DNA of 10,069 bases from CBDUQI01 sp965369325 (lineage in GTDB: Bacteria > Pseudomonadota > Gammaproteobacteria > Steroidobacterales > JBCBZW01). The stretch covers positions 1-10,069 of the forward strand of contig CBDUQI010000215.1 of the NCBI GenBank assembly GCA_965369325.1, in the 5' to 3' direction. A model generated the notes under the pieces. That model was not told where the DNA came from, did no database searches, and worked only from the letters and a program-made list of their open reading frames with translations. A program made the position numbers and the translations under genes. This document shows, piece by piece, positions 1 through 6,449 of the stretch. Positions within the stretch are counted from its first letter, which is position 1, and each line of letters opens with the position of its first letter.

Positions 1-131
1 GCTGGGGCCGGCGCCGGATCGCCGGCGGTTGGCTCTCCCTCCTCATCATTATTGCCGCCGCAGCTGGACAATAGCGCGAGGACAACCGCACACACAGCGA
101 TTGCACGTGACTTCCTAAGAACGTGCTTCAT
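1..131 (-). CDS. Putative outer-membrane lipoprotein, N-terminal part only
   Basis: The gene begins with ATG at 131 and runs off the left edge of the window, so only about 43 residues are visible. The start reads MKHVLRKSRAIAVCAVV, followed by a hydrophobic stretch and a lipobox L-S-S-C, with the lipidated cysteine at residue 24. This is a textbook type II (lipoprotein) signal peptide: basic n-region, hydrophobic h-region, lipobox. Gly-Gly follows the cysteine, and there is no Asp at +2, so by the E. coli sorting rule an outer-membrane destination is expected. The mature part starts with an acidic and then Pro/Ala-rich linker (NNDEEGEPTAGDPAPAP), a typical flexible tether. A weak ribosome-binding site, GGTGA on the minus strand (139-143), sits 7 nt upstream of the ATG. 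The functional domain is outside the window, so no function can be assigned. Confidence 0.8.
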   Translation of the reverse strand, partial: MKHVLRKSRAIAVCAVVLALLSSCGGNNDEEGEPTAGDPAPAP

Positions 132-244
132 TGATCGTTCACCGCATCCCGAAGGGGCAACGTGCTTCGGCAGTGAGTGGAGCGCATAACACACGCCTCT
201 CAAACCAGCCGGCACGGCCTCCGCCCTGTCCATAGGGCATCATA

Positions 245-277
245 ATTATACGTTTCCTGGTTGCGCCCTCAGGCGCA
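245..277 (-). promoter_or_regulatory. Candidate promoter of the lipoprotein gene
   Basis: On the minus strand a perfect -10 hexamer TATAAT lies at 245-250, about 114 nt upstream of the lipoprotein start codon. No good -35 hexamer is found at 16-18 bp spacing. Instead that region is occupied by a perfect 6-bp inverted repeat, TGCGCC (262-267) and GGCGCA (272-277), with a 4-nt centre. An operator or activator site overlapping the -35 would fit, but this is inference from a single hexamer in an AT-rich patch. Confidence 0.3.
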
Positions 278-465
278 TACTGCATCCGGCACGCCAGATT
301 ATGGTGTGTGACACAGCGTATCCAGCACCATATCGAGCGTACAAATCTAAGTCAACTGTTCGTCCGTAGCGACATTTATGCCGTGCCAACTCTCCGCTCT
401 GACGGCGTCTTGTGCGCGGAACCCAATCACATTTTCTCAGGTCGGCGAGATGCAGGTTTAGGCGT

Positions 466-488
466 GGCGGGCGCGCAGGGCGCCCGCC
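466..488 (-). terminator. Strong GC hairpin after ald, possible terminator
   Basis: A perfect 9-bp inverted repeat, GGCGGGCGC (466-474) and GCGCCCGCC (480-488), encloses a 5-nt loop. It lies 13 bp beyond the ald stop codon. The position and stability suggest transcript termination or 3'-end protection. No T-tract follows on the minus strand, so it is not a canonical intrinsic terminator. Confidence 0.45.
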
Positions 489-501
489 GGTGGCGCTAGG
501 G

Positions 502-1617
<1,116 letters not shown>

Positions 1618-1633
1618 GTGGATCTCCCTGTAA

Positions 1634-1668
1634 AAGTATAATAATTCGGTAATTTTTCCATTATACTT
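1634..1668. promoter_or_regulatory. 9-bp inverted repeat with TATAAT on both strands, ald promoter region
   Basis: AAGTATAAT (1634-1642) and ATTATACTT (1660-1668) form a perfect 9-bp inverted repeat with a 17-bp spacer; the half-site centres are 26 bp apart. Each arm contains TATAAT, one on each strand. The minus-strand copy (1660-1665) is well placed as the -10 of ald, with a start near 1653 and a leader of about 36 nt. No good -35 is present at 17 bp, which would suit an activator-dependent promoter. The repeat may equally be a dimer-of-dimers operator. Confidence 0.45.
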
Positions 1669-1677
1669 GAGGTTATT

Positions 1678-1692
1678 CAGCAATATTTTCTG
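1678..1692. promoter_or_regulatory. Candidate Lrp-type binding site
   Basis: The 15-mer CAGCAATATTTTCTG agrees with the E. coli Lrp consensus YAGHAWATTWTDCTR at 13 of 15 positions, differing only at two central positions, and is nearly palindromic. It lies between divergent ald and an Lrp/AsnC-family gene, just upstream of the proposed ald -10. This is the expected place for the regulator to control ald and itself. The comparison was done by eye from the remembered consensus; binding is inferred. Confidence 0.5.
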
Positions 1693-1766
1693 AAGAATTG
1701 TCTAACTGCGAAAGTATTGTTTGTTATCGCTGGTATTTTGCCAGCCCCTCAGTAAGGATTCTGGTC

Positions 1767-2228
1767 ATGAGCCCGTTGGACAAGATTGATCGTGAGATCC
1801 TGCAGGTGCTGCAACACGATGGGCGCATCACCTACTCGCAACTCGCCGAGCGGGTGAACCTGACCACATCGCCATGCATCGAGCGGGTACGGCGGCTGGA
1901 GCGCGAGGGCTATATCACCGGCTACACGGCACGCCTTGCGCCCGAGCAGTTGGGTGCGGCGCTGCTGGTGTTTGTGCAGATTCGGCTGGACCGGACCTCT
2001 TCGGACAGCTTCAGGCGCTTTTCGCGCGAAGTGGCGCGGCTGGAGCAAGTGCAGGAGTGCCATCTAGTGACCGGCGATTTCGATTATCTGATTAAGGCGC
2101 GTCTGCCAGACATGGTGGCTTATCGCAGTTTTCTCGAGGATGGCTTGCTCAGCATTGCGGATGTTAAGGAATCCACCAGCATCGTCGCGATGGAAACCGT
2201 GCAGGAGACGCTGGCGCTAGCGCTTTAG
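1767..2228 (+). CDS. Lrp/AsnC-family transcriptional regulator, likely regulator of ald
   Basis: This is a 153-aa feast/famine regulator. Residues 1-62 form the N-terminal winged helix (LDKIDREILQVLQHDGRITY, then a recognition helix around TTSPCIERVRRLEREG). A RAM/αβ sandwich ligand-binding domain follows at about 65-145, with the family motif VTGDFDYLI at 101-109. The ATG at 1767 is preferred over an upstream in-frame ATG at 1698: the shorter form starts like family members, and AAGGA (1754-1758) precedes it at 8 nt. Such proteins form dimers to octamers that bind amino acids. Because the gene is divergent from ald, as is seen for AldR/Lrp-type regulators of alanine dehydrogenase, alanine is the likely effector, by inference from context. 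Its stop codon overlaps the phoB stop on the opposite strand. Paralogues such as DadR or BkdR cannot be excluded by sequence alone. Confidence 0.93.
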   Translation: MSPLDKIDREILQVLQHDGRITYSQLAERVNLTTSPCIERVRRLEREGYITGYTARLAPEQLGAALLVFVQIRLDRTSSDSFRRFSREVARLEQVQECHLVTGDFDYLIKARLPDMVAYRSFLEDGLLSIADVKESTSIVAMETVQETLALAL

Positions 2229-2956
2229 TTTGAGATGGGTTTTTCTGAGAAGCGATAGCCGGCCCCACGCACAGTTTGGATGAGTTTGTCATACCCATGC
2301 GGCTGCAGCGCCTGGCGCAGGCGCCGCACGTGCACGTCCACGGTGCGCTCTTCCACATAAACGTTGCCGCCCCACACCCGGTCCAGCAACTGGGCGCGAC
2401 TGTACACCCGTTCCGGATGGCTGGCGAAAAACCGCAGCAAATTATATTCAGTGGGGCCTAGCGAAACTTCCTGCTCCAGCACCATCACCCGGTGGCTGGC
2501 CACGTTAAGTCGCAGGTCCTGCACGGTGAGAACGTCTTGCTCGCCGTGATCGACGGTGCGGCGCAGGAGCGCTCGCACGCGCGCGTGCAGCTCGCGGACG
2601 GAGAACGGCTTGGTCATGTAGTCGTCGGCGCCACTGTCCAGACCGCTAATTTTGTCGTGCTCGCCATCGCGGGCCGTTAGCATGATGACGGGTAGCTCGC
2701 GCGTGATCGGATCGGCCCTCAATGTGCGCAGAAATTCAACGCCACTCATGTCGGGCAACATCCAGTCGAGCACCATCAGGTCCGGAAATTCATCGGCAAT
2801 GACGGCACGTGCCTCGGCGCAGTTGGCAGCCTTCAGTACGTCAAAGTTGGCCCGGTCCAGGCCGAAGGCGATCATTTCTCTTATCGCCTCCTCATCCTCC
2901 ACCACAAGTATGCGTGGATTCGCGCGTTCGTTGGTGCTGGTGGTGGGCTTGCTCAT
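2225..2956 (-). CDS. phoB: Phosphate regulon response regulator PhoB
   Basis: This is a 243-aa OmpR/PhoB-class response regulator. The receiver domain spans about residues 14-133: acidic pair Glu20/Asp21 in VVEDEE, phosphoacceptor Asp64 in VLDWMLPDMSG, Thr94 in MLTARD and Lys116 in MTKPF. The winged-helix DNA-binding domain (about 140-238) includes SLGPTEYNLLRFF, RTVDVHVRRLRQAL and VRGAGYRF. The DWMLP and MLTAR segments closely match E. coli PhoB, which activates genes at Pho boxes when phosphate is scarce. The start at 2956 gives a 14-residue N-terminal extension before RILVVEDE; no ATG lies closer, and no clear Shine-Dalgarno sequence precedes it. phoU and pstS are adjacent, supporting the assignment. 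Unusually, no phoR follows: the next gene converges from the other strand. PhoR must be encoded elsewhere. Confidence 0.95.
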   Translation of the reverse strand: MSKPTTSTNERANPRILVVEDEEAIREMIAFGLDRANFDVLKAANCAEARAVIADEFPDLMVLDWMLPDMSGVEFLRTLRADPITRELPVIMLTARDGEHDKISGLDSGADDYMTKPFSVRELHARVRALLRRTVDHGEQDVLTVQDLRLNVASHRVMVLEQEVSLGPTEYNLLRFFASHPERVYSRAQLLDRVWGGNVYVEERTVDVHVRRLRQALQPHGYDKLIQTVRGAGYRFSEKPISN

Positions 2957-3044
2957 GCGAGGTGTGTAGGCTTGTTGCTGGTTAATCTCATCACTCTACT
3001 CGTCCTAATAGGGCGTGCTGACATTATGGCAGTGTGGCCATTGT

Positions 3045-3085
3045 GCCAGCCAGCTCGCTGGCGTGTGATTGGTGTCGCTTAAGCG
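3045..3085. repeat. Small inverted repeats in the phoB-phoU intergenic region
   Basis: GCCAGC (3045-3050) pairs with GCTGGC (3057-3062) around a 6-nt centre. Shortly after it, CGCTTAAGCG (3076-3085) is a perfect 10-bp palindrome. They lie in the 205-bp gap between divergent phoB and phoU. Either could be an operator or a leader hairpin; I do not recognise a known binding motif. Confidence 0.3.
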
Positions 3086-3104
3086 TGTTTCCATACGTGT
3101 AAGG

Positions 3105-3144
3105 GGCACGCAAATATGACAATATGTGGCTAGGCAGATAACAG
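3105..3144 (-). promoter_or_regulatory. Possible Pho-box-like repeats in the phoB-phoU divergent region
   Basis: On the minus strand CTGTTAT (3138-3144) and TTGTCAT (3116-3122) each match the 7-bp PhoB half-site CTGTCAT at 6 of 7. Their starts are 22 bp apart, exactly two PhoB repeat units, but the unit between them (CTAGCCA) and the one after TTGTCAT (GCGTGCC) match poorly. TTGTCAT followed by ATTT resembles a half Pho box oriented toward phoB. A weak TATGGA lies about 9 bp further on, which would give a leader of roughly 130 nt. The case is suggestive only. Confidence 0.3.
3116..3133 (+). CDS. Possible 5-codon upstream ORF before phoU
   Basis: ATG ACA ATA TGT GGC TAG would encode Met-Thr-Ile-Cys-Gly. 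A good ribosome-binding site AAGGGG (3101-3106) lies 9 nt upstream, whereas phoU itself (start 3162) has no clear one. If the phoU transcript begins upstream of 3101, this mini-frame could feed ribosomes to phoU or modulate it. Such short frames arise by chance, and it overlaps one of the possible Pho half-sites. Confidence 0.2.
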   Translation: MTICG

Positions 3145-3161
3145 ATACGGCGCCATTCTTA

Positions 3162-3890
3162 ATGGAAACGAGCGATTTTTCCCACCATATTTCCCGTCAG
3201 TTTGACGAGGAGTTATCCGACCTTCGTGCAAGCGTGTTGGCGATGGGAGGACTAGTTGAGGAGCAGGTGCGCCACGCGATGCAAGCGCTGATCGACAACA
3301 ACGGCGAGCTCGGCAGCCAGGTGGCGGCCAACGATGACAAAGTCAATAACGCGGAAGTGTCGATTGACGAGGAGTGCAGTCGCATCCTGGCACTGCGCCA
3401 GCCTGCCGCCAGCGACCTTCGCCTGGTGGTGGCCATCATCAAAACCATCTCGGACCTGGAGCGGGTAGGCGACGAGGCGCAAAAGATCGGCTATCTGGCG
3501 GCCCGTCTGGCCGAGCAGCAAACCCATTCCAGTACCCACAAGCGGATTAAGCACCTTGGCCGGCAGATTATTCAGATGGTGAGCGGCATGCTGGACGCGT
3601 TCGCCCGCCTGGATGCCGATTCGGCGCTTGAGATTCTGGCCAGCGACGATAATGTGGACGAGGAGTATGAAGCCATCATGCGCCAGTCCATCACCGTGAT
3701 GATGGAAGATCCACGCAGTATTCGCCAGGTGCTGGATACCATGTGGGCCGCGCGCTCACTGGAGCGTATCGGCGATCACGCCTGTAACGTGTGCGAGTAC
3801 GTTATCTATATGGTGCACGGGCAGTCGGTAAGGCACGGCACGGTTGAGGAAATCACCCGCCAGATCGAGAAGTTGACCGCAACCACCTAG
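3162..3890 (+). CDS. phoU: Phosphate signalling protein PhoU
   Basis: The 242-aa protein has the same length as E. coli PhoU (241). It is all-helical, with two PhoU repeats at about residues 16-110 and 125-215. Each repeat ends in the conserved metal-binding helix motif, ERVGD at 100-104 and ERIGD at 201-205. Near-identical stretches to E. coli include AMGGLVEEQ, RQPAASDLRLV and DAFARLDAD. PhoU links the state of the Pst transporter to the PhoR kinase and represses the Pho regulon when phosphate is plentiful. The ATG at 3162 is preferred over an in-frame GTG at 3126 because it gives METSDFSHHISRQF, aligning with the E. coli N-terminus. Neither start has a good ribosome-binding site at the right distance. 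In many proteobacteria phoU ends a pstSCAB operon; here it is upstream of pstS and divergent from phoB. Confidence 0.96.
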   Translation: METSDFSHHISRQFDEELSDLRASVLAMGGLVEEQVRHAMQALIDNNGELGSQVAANDDKVNNAEVSIDEECSRILALRQPAASDLRLVVAIIKTISDLERVGDEAQKIGYLAARLAEQQTHSSTHKRIKHLGRQIIQMVSGMLDAFARLDADSALEILASDDNVDEEYEAIMRQSITVMMEDPRSIRQVLDTMWAARSLERIGDHACNVCEYVIYMVHGQSVRHGTVEEITRQIEKLTATT

Positions 3891-4004
3891 CATCCGGTCG
3901 CGGAGCGTCCGCCGCCACGCGCCCGCGCCTGCGTCGACACTCCCCGCACACCCGCGCCTGCGCGTACGTGCAAAACATGGTGCCATTTTCTGATCGCCCG
4001 TCGC
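3891..4004. other. phoU-pstS intergenic region, upstream part
   Basis: No gene is seen. A 5-bp hairpin GCGGA/TCCGC (3900-3912) lies just after the phoU stop and could be a weak terminator, though it lacks a T-run. A 12-bp direct repeat CCCGCGCCTGCG occurs at 3922-3933 and 3951-3962, 29 bp apart; its role is unknown. Confidence 0.4.
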
Positions 4005-4038
4005 TTGTAACAAATCTGAAATACACAGGGCCTACAGT
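4005..4038 (+). promoter_or_regulatory. Candidate PhoB-dependent promoter of pstS (Pho box plus -10)
   Basis: The 18-mer TTGTAACAAATCTGAAAT (4005-4022) matches the Pho box consensus CTGTCATAWAWCTGTCAY at 13 of 18, including the whole AAAT spacer and the CTG that starts the second repeat. Ten bp further lies TACAGT (4033-4038), a 4/6 -10 hexamer. The spacing is that of E. coli Pho promoters, where the Pho box takes the place of the -35. A start near 4045 would give a leader of about 70 nt. pstS is a classic PhoB target, so position and family knowledge agree. Confidence 0.55.
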
Positions 4039-4113
4039 ACATTCGGCGCTTGAGTCGCGGCTGACAATCAGTCTGGCCATTCGCCTGAATGTTAAGATAT
4101 ATGTGGAGTAGGC

Positions 4114-5160
4114 ATGAATATCAGAGCTGTTCTCGGGTTAGCTGTACTTAGCCTCGCCGGTGTTGCATCAGCGCAGGGCGCGCGCGATTACATCTATGTG
4201 GTGGGGTCCTCAACGGTTTACCCGTTCTCGACCGTGGTGGCTGAGACGTTCGGCCAAAAGACGGACCACAAGACCCCCAAAATCGAATCAACCGGTTCGG
4301 GTGGTGGGTTGAAGTTGTTTTGCGCCGGCATCGGCGTGCAGCATCCGGATATCACCAACGCCTCGCGCCGCATCAAGGCCTCTGAGGTTGTCAGCTGTGC
4401 TGCCAATAATGTGCACCACATTATTGAGGTAAAGATCGGTTACGACGGCATTGTGCTGGCCAACTCCCGCAAGAGCGAGCCATTGCAATTATCACTGCGT
4501 GACATCTACCTGGCGCTCGCCGCCCAGGTCCCCAATGCAGAAGGCGAAGGGCTGATCGAAAACCCCTTCACCACCTGGCAGGAAGTGAATGCCGATCTGC
4601 CCGCGATGAAGATTGAGGTGCTTGGGCCGCCGCCGACCTCCGGCACGCGCGATGCCTTTGTTGAACTTGCGATGGAGGGCGGTTGCAAGACCTTCCCGAA
4701 GATCAAGGCGCTAAAGAAGACAGACAAGCCGCGCTACAAAGCCCTGTGCCACACACTGCGCGAAGACGGCCACTACATTGAGGCGGGCGAGAACGACAAC
4801 CTAATCGTGAGCAAGCTGCAAGAGAACCCGGCAGCGCTGGGCATCTTCGGCTTCAGCTTCCTGGACCAGAACACCGACAAGGTGCACGGCGCACGGGTTA
4901 ACGGGTTTGCGCCCAGCTTTGATGCGATTGCGGATGGGCAATACCCCATCTCACGGCTGCTGTACTTCTACGCCAAATCGGCTCACGTCGACGTCATCCC
5001 AGGCATGCGTGCATTCCTGGCGGAGTTCACCAGCGATGCGGCAATGGGCGAGGAGGGCTACCTGTCCGACCGTGGCCTAATCCCGATGCCCGAGCACGAG
5101 CGTGCTGAGGTGGTAGCCGCGGTGGCAGAGCTTATCCCGTTGAAGCTGGCTGCTGAGTAA
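4114..5160 (+). CDS. pstS: Periplasmic phosphate-binding protein PstS
   Basis: This 348-aa protein is the substrate-binding component of the high-affinity PstSCAB phosphate ABC transporter. A Sec signal peptide (MNIRAVLGLAVLSLAGVASA) ends with an A-S-A cleavage site near residue 20, so the mature protein is periplasmic. Phosphate-contact motifs are present: GSSTVYPF at 31-38, STGSGGGLKLFC around 59-70, and TSGTRDAF at 175-182. The ribosome-binding site GGAG (4104-4107) lies 6 nt before the ATG. Features such as ITNASRRIK and the segment around 183-215 place it in the longer proteobacterial PstS subgroup rather than close to E. coli PstS. pstC, pstA and pstB do not follow; the next gene downstream is an unrelated secreted protein after 270 bp. 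Either the transporter genes are elsewhere, or this is an additional solitary binding protein. Expression is probably PhoB-dependent. Confidence 0.93.
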   Translation: MNIRAVLGLAVLSLAGVASAQGARDYIYVVGSSTVYPFSTVVAETFGQKTDHKTPKIESTGSGGGLKLFCAGIGVQHPDITNASRRIKASEVVSCAANNVHHIIEVKIGYDGIVLANSRKSEPLQLSLRDIYLALAAQVPNAEGEGLIENPFTTWQEVNADLPAMKIEVLGPPPTSGTRDAFVELAMEGGCKTFPKIKALKKTDKPRYKALCHTLREDGHYIEAGENDNLIVSKLQENPAALGIFGFSFLDQNTDKVHGARVNGFAPSFDAIADGQYPISRLLYFYAKSAHVDVIPGMRAFLAEFTSDAAMGEEGYLSDRGLIPMPEHERAEVVAAVAELIPLKLAAE

Positions 5161-5430
5161 GCATCAGGCGACATAAGGCCTAGTAAGAAGTTGTTGGCGG
5201 CGCGGGCGGCGCCGGACGGCACCAGCGGATCACAGGTTCGCGGGTCAATCGGGCGATTAATGTCATGTTTACCCCCAACACCAGCGCGTATCCCAGTACA
5301 ATCCCCCAGGAAAGTGCGGCGACACGCACAAATGACTTGCAGGGCGAACTCTGCAACCTCTGAGGACGATCCAGCGGTCTTCATCAGAGTTCTATTTCAT
5401 TGTATTAACTTCATGCTAAAGGGGATTTAC
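5161..5430. other. Intergenic region between pstS and dockerin-like gene
   Basis: This 270-bp stretch has no clear terminator for pstS; GGCGC/GCGCC in the GC-rich patch near 5200 is a short stem without a T-run. A weak promoter for the downstream gene is possible, with TATTAA at 5403-5408 and TTCATC at 5380-5385 (17-bp spacing), both poor matches. I found no convincing Pho box here. The plus strand is open upstream of 5431, but the sequence it would add does not look like protein. A small minus-strand frame is listed separately. Confidence 0.5.
5180..5329 (-). CDS. Possible small single-span membrane protein or gene remnant
   Basis: A 49-codon frame starts with GTG at 5329 and ends with TAG at 5180. 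Its N-terminal half is strikingly hydrophobic (RVAALSWGIVLGYALVLGVN), long enough for one membrane helix. A basic segment follows (LIARLTREPVIRW) and then a Pro-rich tail. This is the composition of a small inner-membrane protein or the C-terminus of a decayed membrane protein. No Shine-Dalgarno sequence precedes the GTG, and nothing larger continues upstream because a stop codon in the same frame lies close by. Chance is quite possible. Confidence 0.2.
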   Translation of the reverse strand: MRVAALSWGIVLGYALVLGVNMTLIARLTREPVIRWCRPAPPAPPTTSY

Positions 5431-6354
5431 ATGAGCCCTCGTAAACTGGCGACTTCGTCTATCGGGCCCATTGCGCTCGGCTTGTTGATGGCAGGCGCCG
5501 CGCACGGTATTGAGATAGGGATAGTTGACGCTTTTGAAAGCGGCACCACGGATAACTGGGAAGAGGGCAACATTAGCTCCAACCCACCCATGGTTACTGC
5601 GGGCTGCGGCGTGGGCGGCAGTAACTGCCTGTCTAACGTGTCCAGCGGTGGTGGTGGCCCGGGCAGCCGACAGGTGACGTACAACCGTGAGCAGTGGACC
5701 GGCGACTACGGCACCGCCGGGGTCACCCAGGTGCAGATGCAGCTCTCCAATGGCAGCGCTAGCGAATCACTGTTTGTGCGCATTGGTATTACCGACGGCA
5801 CCACCTGCTTTGTGTCCAGCGATGCGCTTGTGATCCCGGCCGGTGCGTCGGTGTTGCAGCAGGCCAGCTTCTCACTGTCTGCGACGGATATGGGCGAAGT
5901 GGGCGGCAACTCCTGCGGTGTCGGCGGCGGCACCTTCGCCGCAGTGCTGGCCAATGTGACGGAGCTGCGTATTATCTCCTCCGAGCTTGCGGACTGGCGG
6001 GGTGATGCAGCGAATAACCTGATTAACGTGGACGAGATCCAGTCCCTCGGCGCCGCTGCGGATGAGGACATGGACGGGGTCAGCGACGATTCAGATAACT
6101 GCACGTTGGTCGCAAACCCGAATCAGCAGGACACCGATATGGACGGCTTCGGTAATGCTTGCGATGGCGATCTGGATAATGACTGCCAGATTAACTTCAG
6201 CGATCTGGCCATCATGAAGGGCGAGTTCTTTGGCAGCGGCGATCTGGTCTCGGATCTGGATGGCGACGGCACCACCAACTTCAACGATCTGGCTCTGTTG
6301 AAGGCCGTGTTCTTTGGCGTGCCGGGGCCGGGCCTCGGCGTGTGTGACGCCTAA
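5431..6354 (+). CDS. Secreted protein with thrombospondin type 3 and dockerin-like Ca2+-binding repeats
   Basis: The protein is 307 aa from ATG 5431, which has a strong AAAGGGG ribosome-binding site (5418-5424); upstream in-frame codons add junk-like sequence. A signal peptide spans residues 1-26 (TSSIGPIALGLLMAGAAHG). Residues about 27-205 form a β-rich domain opening with DAFESGTTDNWEEG, of the jelly-roll/laminin-like kind seen in many secreted bacterial proteins, with Cys at 59, 66, 126 and 162 that may form disulfides. Residues 211-245 form a thrombospondin type 3 repeat (DEDMDGVSDDSDNC, NPNQQDTDMDGFGNACD). Residues 246-296 are a dockerin type I-like pair: DLDNDCQINFSD LAIMK and DLDGDGTTNFND LALLK, each an EF-hand-like loop with D/N at positions 1, 3, 5, 9 and 12. 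It probably binds Ca2+ outside the cell or on its surface. No enzyme domain or cohesin partner is seen here; the substrate or partner is unknown. Confidence 0.85.
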   Translation: MSPRKLATSSIGPIALGLLMAGAAHGIEIGIVDAFESGTTDNWEEGNISSNPPMVTAGCGVGGSNCLSNVSSGGGGPGSRQVTYNREQWTGDYGTAGVTQVQMQLSNGSASESLFVRIGITDGTTCFVSSDALVIPAGASVLQQASFSLSATDMGEVGGNSCGVGGGTFAAVLANVTELRIISSELADWRGDAANNLINVDEIQSLGAAADEDMDGVSDDSDNCTLVANPNQQDTDMDGFGNACDGDLDNDCQINFSDLAIMKGEFFGSGDLVSDLDGDGTTNFNDLALLKAVFFGVPGPGLGVCDA

Positions 6355-6413
6355 CGGTCTGGGCTCTTTCGTATCTACACCCGGCGCGGCTGCTCGTGGG
6401 TGGCCTCAGCGTC

Positions 6414-6436
6414 TATACTTGGAGATCCTTAGATCT
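6414..6436 (+). promoter_or_regulatory. Possible promoter and operator of the DUF1801 gene
   Basis: TATACT (6414-6419) matches the -10 consensus at 5 of 6; no convincing -35 lies upstream. A perfect inverted repeat AGATC (6423-6427) / GATCT (6432-6436) covers the predicted start site, directly before the ribosome-binding site. It could be an operator or simply chance. Confidence 0.3.
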
Positions 6437-6449
6437 GCAGGAGGTGAGT

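Larger units (their letters stand above)
132..501. other. Intergenic region between lipoprotein gene and ald
   Basis: This 370-bp stretch has no convincing gene; open frames crossing it have implausible Arg-rich composition. It holds the upstream region of the minus-strand lipoprotein gene and, at the other end, a hairpin behind ald. Small symmetric elements are present: an 11-bp palindrome TGTGTGACACA at 305-315, and a 7-bp inverted repeat TATGGTG (300-306) / CACCATA (326-332). A 10-bp direct repeat AACGTGCTTC occurs at 120-129 and 159-168. None has a function I can support. Confidence 0.6.

Noticed and set aside
1618..1683. N-terminal extension of alanine dehydrogenase to the ATG at 1683
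   Set aside because: The extra 22 residues do not match the family, run through the promoter elements, and the ATG at 1617 has both the ribosome-binding site and the canonical first residues.
1698..1766. Longer form of the Lrp-type regulator starting at 1698
   Set aside because: The extension reads as translated promoter DNA; ATG 1767 has AAGGA at proper spacing and gives the normal family N-terminus.
3922..3962. 12-bp direct repeat CCCGCGCCTGCG, considered as a CRISPR-like or iteron repeat
   Set aside because: There are only two copies and no third at the same period, no leader and no associated genes; GC-rich spacer makes this a plausible chance event.
3197..4080. Minus-strand open frames opposite phoU and the phoU-pstS gap
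   Set aside because: They are shadows of the phoU coding pattern or GC-rich spacer, with no domain signatures or ribosome sites.
5191..5430. 80-residue upstream extension of the dockerin-like protein
   Set aside because: It would bury the clear signal peptide internally, has non-protein-like composition, and the ATG at 5431 has a strong AAAGGGG site.
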